Assembly: GCF_900104255.1 (NCBI RefSeq) | Contig: NZ_FNKZ01000001.1 | Location: 1,146,001-1,210,000 of the forward strand | Reading direction: 5' to 3' | Source of the DNA: Pseudoxanthomonas sp. CF385 | GTDB taxonomy: Bacteria; Pseudomonadota; Gammaproteobacteria; Xanthomonadales; Xanthomonadaceae | Length of the DNA stretch: 64,000 nucleotides | In this document: piece by piece, positions 60,737-64,000 of the stretch | Numbering within the stretch: position 1 is the stretch's first letter | Layout of the letters: the number at the start of each line of letters is the position of its first letter | The notes under the pieces: generated by a model | What the model was told of the DNA's origin: nothing | Databases searched by the model: none | The model's input: the letters and a program-made list of their open reading frames with translations, nothing else | Made by a program: the position numbers and the translations under genes

Positions 60737-62275
60737 ATGAGCCAGCCTGCACGTTCCTCCCTCCGCAAGAAGTCCATCGTCCCCAACGTCCTGCTCGGCA
60801 TCGCCGTGGTCGCCCTCCTCGGCGGCGGCGCCTGGTGGTGGACGTCCCGCAAGGGCGACGCCGCGGAGAGCGCCTATCGCACCGCCACCGTCGAGCGCGG
60901 CGACATCCGCGTGGCCATCTCGGCCACCGGCACGCTGAGCGCGATCTCCACCGTCACCGTCGGCAGCCAGATCTCCGGCCAGGTGACCGACGTGCTGGTC
61001 GACTACAACAGCGAGGTCAAGAAGGGCGAAGTCCTCGCCCGCATCGACCCCAGCACCTACGAGGCGCAGATCGCGCAGGGCAACGCGCAGATCGCCAATG
61101 CCCAGGCCAACCTGAAGCAGGCGCAAGCCACCCTGGCCAACGCCGAGCTGGACTACACGCGCAAGGCGGACCTGGGCAAGCAGAAGCTGGTTGCCCAGAG
61201 CGATGTGGACCTGGCCCGCGCGTCGCGCGACCAGGCCCGCGCGCAGGTCAATGCGGCGCAGGCCTCGATCCGCCAGCAGACCGCTTCCACCCAGACCACC
61301 CGGGTCAACCTGGACCGCACGGTGATCCGTTCGCCGGTGGATGGCGTGGTGCTCACGCGCACCATCGAGCCCGGCCAGACCGTGGCCGCCAGCCTGCAGG
61401 CGCCCGAGCTGTTCACCATCGCCGAAGACCTTTCGAAGATGAAGATCGAGCTGGCCGTCGACGAAGCCGACATCGGCCAGGTCAAGGTGGGCCAGTCGGT
61501 GTCCTTCACCGTTGACGCCTTCGCGGACCGCCAGTTCCGCGGCGAGGTGCAGCAGGTGCGGCTGTCGGCGACCACCACCAACAACGTGGTGACGTATCCG
61601 GTCGTGGTCAGCGTGGACAACACCGATGGCACGCTGCTGCCGGGCCTGACCGTCAACGCCGAGATCGAGGTCAGCAAGCGCGACAACATCCTCAAGATCT
61701 CCAACGCCGCGCTGCGCTACAAGCCGACCGGCGAGGAAGCCAATGCCGCTGCGGCCGCGCAGGCGCCGCAGCAGGGTGGGCAGAACCGCGGCAGCGGCAT
61801 CAGCGACGACCTGGTGCGCGTGGCCGGCACCCTTGAGCTCAAGCCCGAGCAGCAGGCCGCGTTCGATGCCGCGCTGTCCGCGCTGCGCGAACGCCAGGCC
61901 GCACGCATGGCGCAGGCGCAGCAGCGCGGCGGGGCCAGCATGTTCGGCGGCGGTCCGGGCGGCGGGCCGCGCTCCGGAGGCAACACCGGCGGCAGCGGCG
62001 CGATGCAGGCGCAGATCCGTCAGCGCATGGCAGAGCGCATGCAGCAGGACTTCGCGCCGTTCCGCGCGACCCTGGACGATGCGCAGAAGCAGCGCTGGGA
62101 CGGCGAGCTGCGCACGCTGCTCGGCGCCAAGCGCGCGCCGATCTACAAATTGGTCAACGGCAAGCCCGAGTCGGTGCAGGTCCGGATCGGCGCCAGCGAC
62201 GGGACCAGCACGGAGGTTTCCGGCCCGGTGAAGGAAGGCGACGTCGTGGTCGTGGGCGAGCGCGCGAAGGAATGA
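60737..62275 (+). CDS. macA: MacA-like periplasmic adaptor with LTxxQ-type insertion
   Basis: A 512-residue membrane-fusion protein of the HlyD/MacA type that links an inner-membrane ABC exporter to an outer-membrane channel. It has an N-terminal anchor helix (VLLGIAVVALLGGGAWWW), a lipoyl half-motif (SQISGQVTDVLVDYN), a long helical hairpin (about 115-200) and beta-barrel parts. Residues ~333-465 are extra compared with E. coli MacA (371 residues): an Ala/Gln/Gly-rich spacer, LELKPEQQAAFDAAL, a Gly-rich stretch and LDDAQKQRWDGEL, reminiscent of Spy/CpxP LTxxQ repeats. ATG 60737 removes 15 unconvincing residues. The next gene overlaps as ATGA. Confidence 0.88.
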   Translation: MSQPARSSLRKKSIVPNVLLGIAVVALLGGGAWWWTSRKGDAAESAYRTATVERGDIRVAISATGTLSAISTVTVGSQISGQVTDVLVDYNSEVKKGEVLARIDPSTYEAQIAQGNAQIANAQANLKQAQATLANAELDYTRKADLGKQKLVAQSDVDLARASRDQARAQVNAAQASIRQQTASTQTTRVNLDRTVIRSPVDGVVLTRTIEPGQTVAASLQAPELFTIAEDLSKMKIELAVDEADIGQVKVGQSVSFTVDAFADRQFRGEVQQVRLSATTTNNVVTYPVVVSVDNTDGTLLPGLTVNAEIEVSKRDNILKISNAALRYKPTGEEANAAAAAQAPQQGGQNRGSGISDDLVRVAGTLELKPEQQAAFDAALSALRERQAARMAQAQQRGGASMFGGGPGGGPRSGGNTGGSGAMQAQIRQRMAERMQQDFAPFRATLDDAQKQRWDGELRTLLGAKRAPIYKLVNGKPESVQVRIGASDGTSTEVSGPVKEGDVVVVGERAKE

Positions 62276-63003
62276 GCACGCCGTCCCCGAACGCCGCCGA
62301 CCGCGTGCCGGTCATCCAGACGCATACGCTGGGCAAGGTCTATTCCGCCGGCACCGAGGCGGAAGTGGTCGCGCTCCGGGGCGTGGACATGCGCGTGGAC
62401 CGCGGCGACTTCGTCGCGATCATGGGCCCGTCCGGGTCGGGCAAGTCGACGCTGATGAACCTGATCGGCTGCCTGGACACGCCTACCGACGGCCGCTACC
62501 TGTGCGACGGCATCGACGTGGCGACGCTGGATGCCGAACAACTGGCGATCCTGCGCCGGGAGAAGATCGGTTTCGTGTTCCAGGGCTTCCACCTGCTGCC
62601 GCGCATGACCGCGCTGGAGAACGTGGCGATGCCGCTGGGCTATGCGCAGGTACCGCCGGGCGAACGCACCGAACGCGCGCGCCAGGCGCTGGCCGCGGTC
62701 GGCCTGGCCGAGCGCGCCGGACATCGCCCGAACGAGCTGTCCGGCGGCCAACAGCAACGCGTGGCGATCGCCCGCGCGCTGATCAACCAGCCGCCGATCC
62801 TGCTGGCGGACGAGCCGACCGGTGCGCTGGACAGCAAGACGGGCGAAGAGATCCTGGGCCTGTTCAAGCGCCTGCGCGACGATGGCCACACGGTCATCCT
62901 GATCACCCACGACGCGGAAGTCGCCGCGCATGCCGACCGCATCCTGGTGATGCGCGATGGCGAACTGCACGAAGACCTCGATCACGCGGGAGGCCGTCCA
63001 TGA
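62272..63003 (+). CDS. MacB-type ABC transporter ATPase
   Basis: A 243-residue ATPase with Walker A GPSGSGKSTL, the Q-loop VFQGFHLL, signature LSGGQQQRVAIARAL, Walker B ILLADEPTGALDSKTG and switch His in LITHDAEV. It belongs to the MacB/LolD branch that drives mechanotransmission rather than substrate entry into the membrane. It overlaps the adaptor gene and the permease gene by ATGA at both ends. In E. coli MacB the ATPase and permease are one polypeptide; here they are separate. Confidence 0.93.
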   Translation: MSTPSPNAADRVPVIQTHTLGKVYSAGTEAEVVALRGVDMRVDRGDFVAIMGPSGSGKSTLMNLIGCLDTPTDGRYLCDGIDVATLDAEQLAILRREKIGFVFQGFHLLPRMTALENVAMPLGYAQVPPGERTERARQALAAVGLAERAGHRPNELSGGQQQRVAIARALINQPPILLADEPTGALDSKTGEEILGLFKRLRDDGHTVILITHDAEVAAHADRILVMRDGELHEDLDHAGGRP

Positions 63004-64000
63004 AGTTTTCCGACATCCTGCGCACCGCCCTGCATGCGCTGCGCGGCAACTGGATGCGCAGCGCGCTGACGTCGCTGGGCGTGATCATCGGCATCGCCGC
63101 GGTCATTGTGATGGTGTCGGTGGGGCAGGGCACGCAGGCCGAGATCGACAAGCTGGTCTCCGGCCTCGGTTCCCAGCGCCTGGACATCAGCCCCGGCGCT
63201 GGCCGTGGCCCCGGCGGCGGTGGCGTGCGCATGAGTTCGAGCAGCTTCTTCACCCTCAAGGAAGGCGATGTCGACGCGATCCGCAACGAGATCCCCGAAG
63301 TGCAGTACGTGGCCGGCGCACTGCGCGGCAACACTCAGGTCGTGTTCGCCGAGAACAACGCCTCGACCAGTTGGCAGGGCGTGCAGGCGGATTTCTTCGA
63401 CATCAACAGCTGGGTGATCGCCAACGGCGAGGGTTTCGATGCGCAGGATTACTCCAGCGCCGGCAAGGTGGTGATCCTCGGCGAAACCGTGCGCCGCACG
63501 CTGTTCGGCGACGACAGCGGCGTCGGCCAGACCGTCCGCCTGGGCCGCGTGCCGTTCACTGTGGTCGCCACGCTGGCGCCCAAGGGGCAGGGCGGTTTCG
63601 GCCAGGACCAGGACGACGTCATCATGGTGCCGCTGGAGACCGCGCGCCGCCGCCTGATGGGCTCGATGGGCCTGCCGCCGGGCGCGGTGATGCAGGTGGC
63701 GCTGACCGTGTCCGATGCGAAGGACCTGAGCTATGTGCAGGGCGAGGTGGAAGCCCTGCTGCGCCAGCGGCACAAGATCAACCCGGGCGAAGAGGACGAC
63801 TTCAACGTCCGCAACATTTCCGAGATCGTCGCCACGCGCACGGCCACGACCAAGCTGATGTCGCTGCTGCTCGGCGCGGTGGCCACCATCTCGCTGATCG
63901 TTGGCGGCATCGGCATCATGAACATCATGCTGGTGTCGGTGACCGAGCGCATCCGTGAGATCGGCCTGCGCATGGCCGTCGGCGCGGGCCCCAGCGACGT
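63000..64000 (+). CDS. MacB-type ABC transporter permease (3' truncated)
   Basis: The first 333 codons of a FtsX/MacB-like permease that runs off the window. It has an N-terminal helix (SALTSLGVIIGIAAVIVMVSVG), a periplasmic MacB core domain (about residues 45-270, with a Gly-rich, Ser-rich lead-in GPGGGGVRMSSSSFF and a VVILGETVRRTLFG segment), and the start of the C-terminal helices (LLLGAVATISLIVGGIGIMNIMLVSVTERIREIGLRMAVGA). Its ATG overlaps the ATPase stop as ATGA. Together with the adaptor and ATPase it forms a MacAB-type exporter; no outer-membrane channel gene is visible. Confidence 0.9.
   Translation, partial: MKFSDILRTALHALRGNWMRSALTSLGVIIGIAAVIVMVSVGQGTQAEIDKLVSGLGSQRLDISPGAGRGPGGGGVRMSSSSFFTLKEGDVDAIRNEIPEVQYVAGALRGNTQVVFAENNASTSWQGVQADFFDINSWVIANGEGFDAQDYSSAGKVVILGETVRRTLFGDDSGVGQTVRLGRVPFTVVATLAPKGQGGFGQDQDDVIMVPLETARRRLMGSMGLPPGAVMQVALTVSDAKDLSYVQGEVEALLRQRHKINPGEEDDFNVRNISEIVATRTATTKLMSLLLGAVATISLIVGGIGIMNIMLVSVTERIREIGLRMAVGAGPSD

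Overview
The window is 64 kb of high-GC gammaproteobacterial chromosome, most likely Xanthomonadaceae (Xanthomonas, Pseudoxanthomonas or Lysobacter relatives; genus not resolved). The reasons are the gene content and order (ruvB-ybgC-tolQRAB-pal-cpoB-queEC-tRNA-Lys; tonB-like/gshB/pilG next to a chemosensory cluster without pilH or pilK; a YtrA-type GntR/ABC cluster), strong G/C third-position codon bias, and a GTAG-type palindromic repeat. Coding density is very high and no intergenic stretch reaches 300 bases. I see no prophage, integrase, transposase, CRISPR array or obvious genomic island.

Layout. 1-7975: 5'-truncated ruvB, the complete Tol-Pal operon for outer-membrane constriction, then queE and queC for 7-deazaguanine synthesis. 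8050-8125: tRNA-Lys(UUU). 8162-17535: GNAT acetyltransferase, oligopeptidase A, a GH3 glucosidase plus MFS transporter unit behind a LacI-type operator, a small secreted protein, recQ and a Dps-family ferritin. 17625-31302: hrpA, a secreted unknown protein, relA, a membrane TPR protein, a two-domain glycosyltransferase, and PBP1b with a TPR lipoprotein in the position of its activator LpoP. 31361-39582: a YoaA/DinG-type helicase, tsaB, then a GntR-ABC-permease-S9 peptidase operon behind a perfect palindrome. 39589-52408: TonB-like protein and gshB on the minus strand, facing the type IV pilus Chp system (pilG-pilI-pilJ-chpA-chpB-chpC). 52415-58485: repeat pair, rsmE and bioA, then nudE-cysQ-mazG, small membrane proteins and a shortened GT51-like protein. 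58616-64000: an OmpR-type two-component system followed by a MacA-like adaptor, a separate ABC ATPase and a truncated MacB-type permease.

How the genes work together. Three blocks look like real functional units: Tol-Pal with CpoB (with PBP1b/LpoP further on, linking peptidoglycan synthesis to envelope constriction); the Chp pathway, which should control twitching motility, with PilJ sensing, PilI/ChpC coupling, ChpA phosphorelay and PilG output; and the two-component/MacA-ABC-MacB efflux unit. The most notable points are a CheB-like ChpB lacking all three catalytic residues in a cluster that also lacks the methyltransferase PilK, a Spy/LTxxQ-like insertion inside the MacA-like adaptor, a GT51 remnant without its catalytic half and with foreign-looking codon use, an ABC permease with a roughly 300-residue soluble insertion tied to a secreted S9 peptidase, and two strong palindromic operators. 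No wholly new defence or biosynthetic system was found. All functional statements come from motif reading and family knowledge, with no database search.
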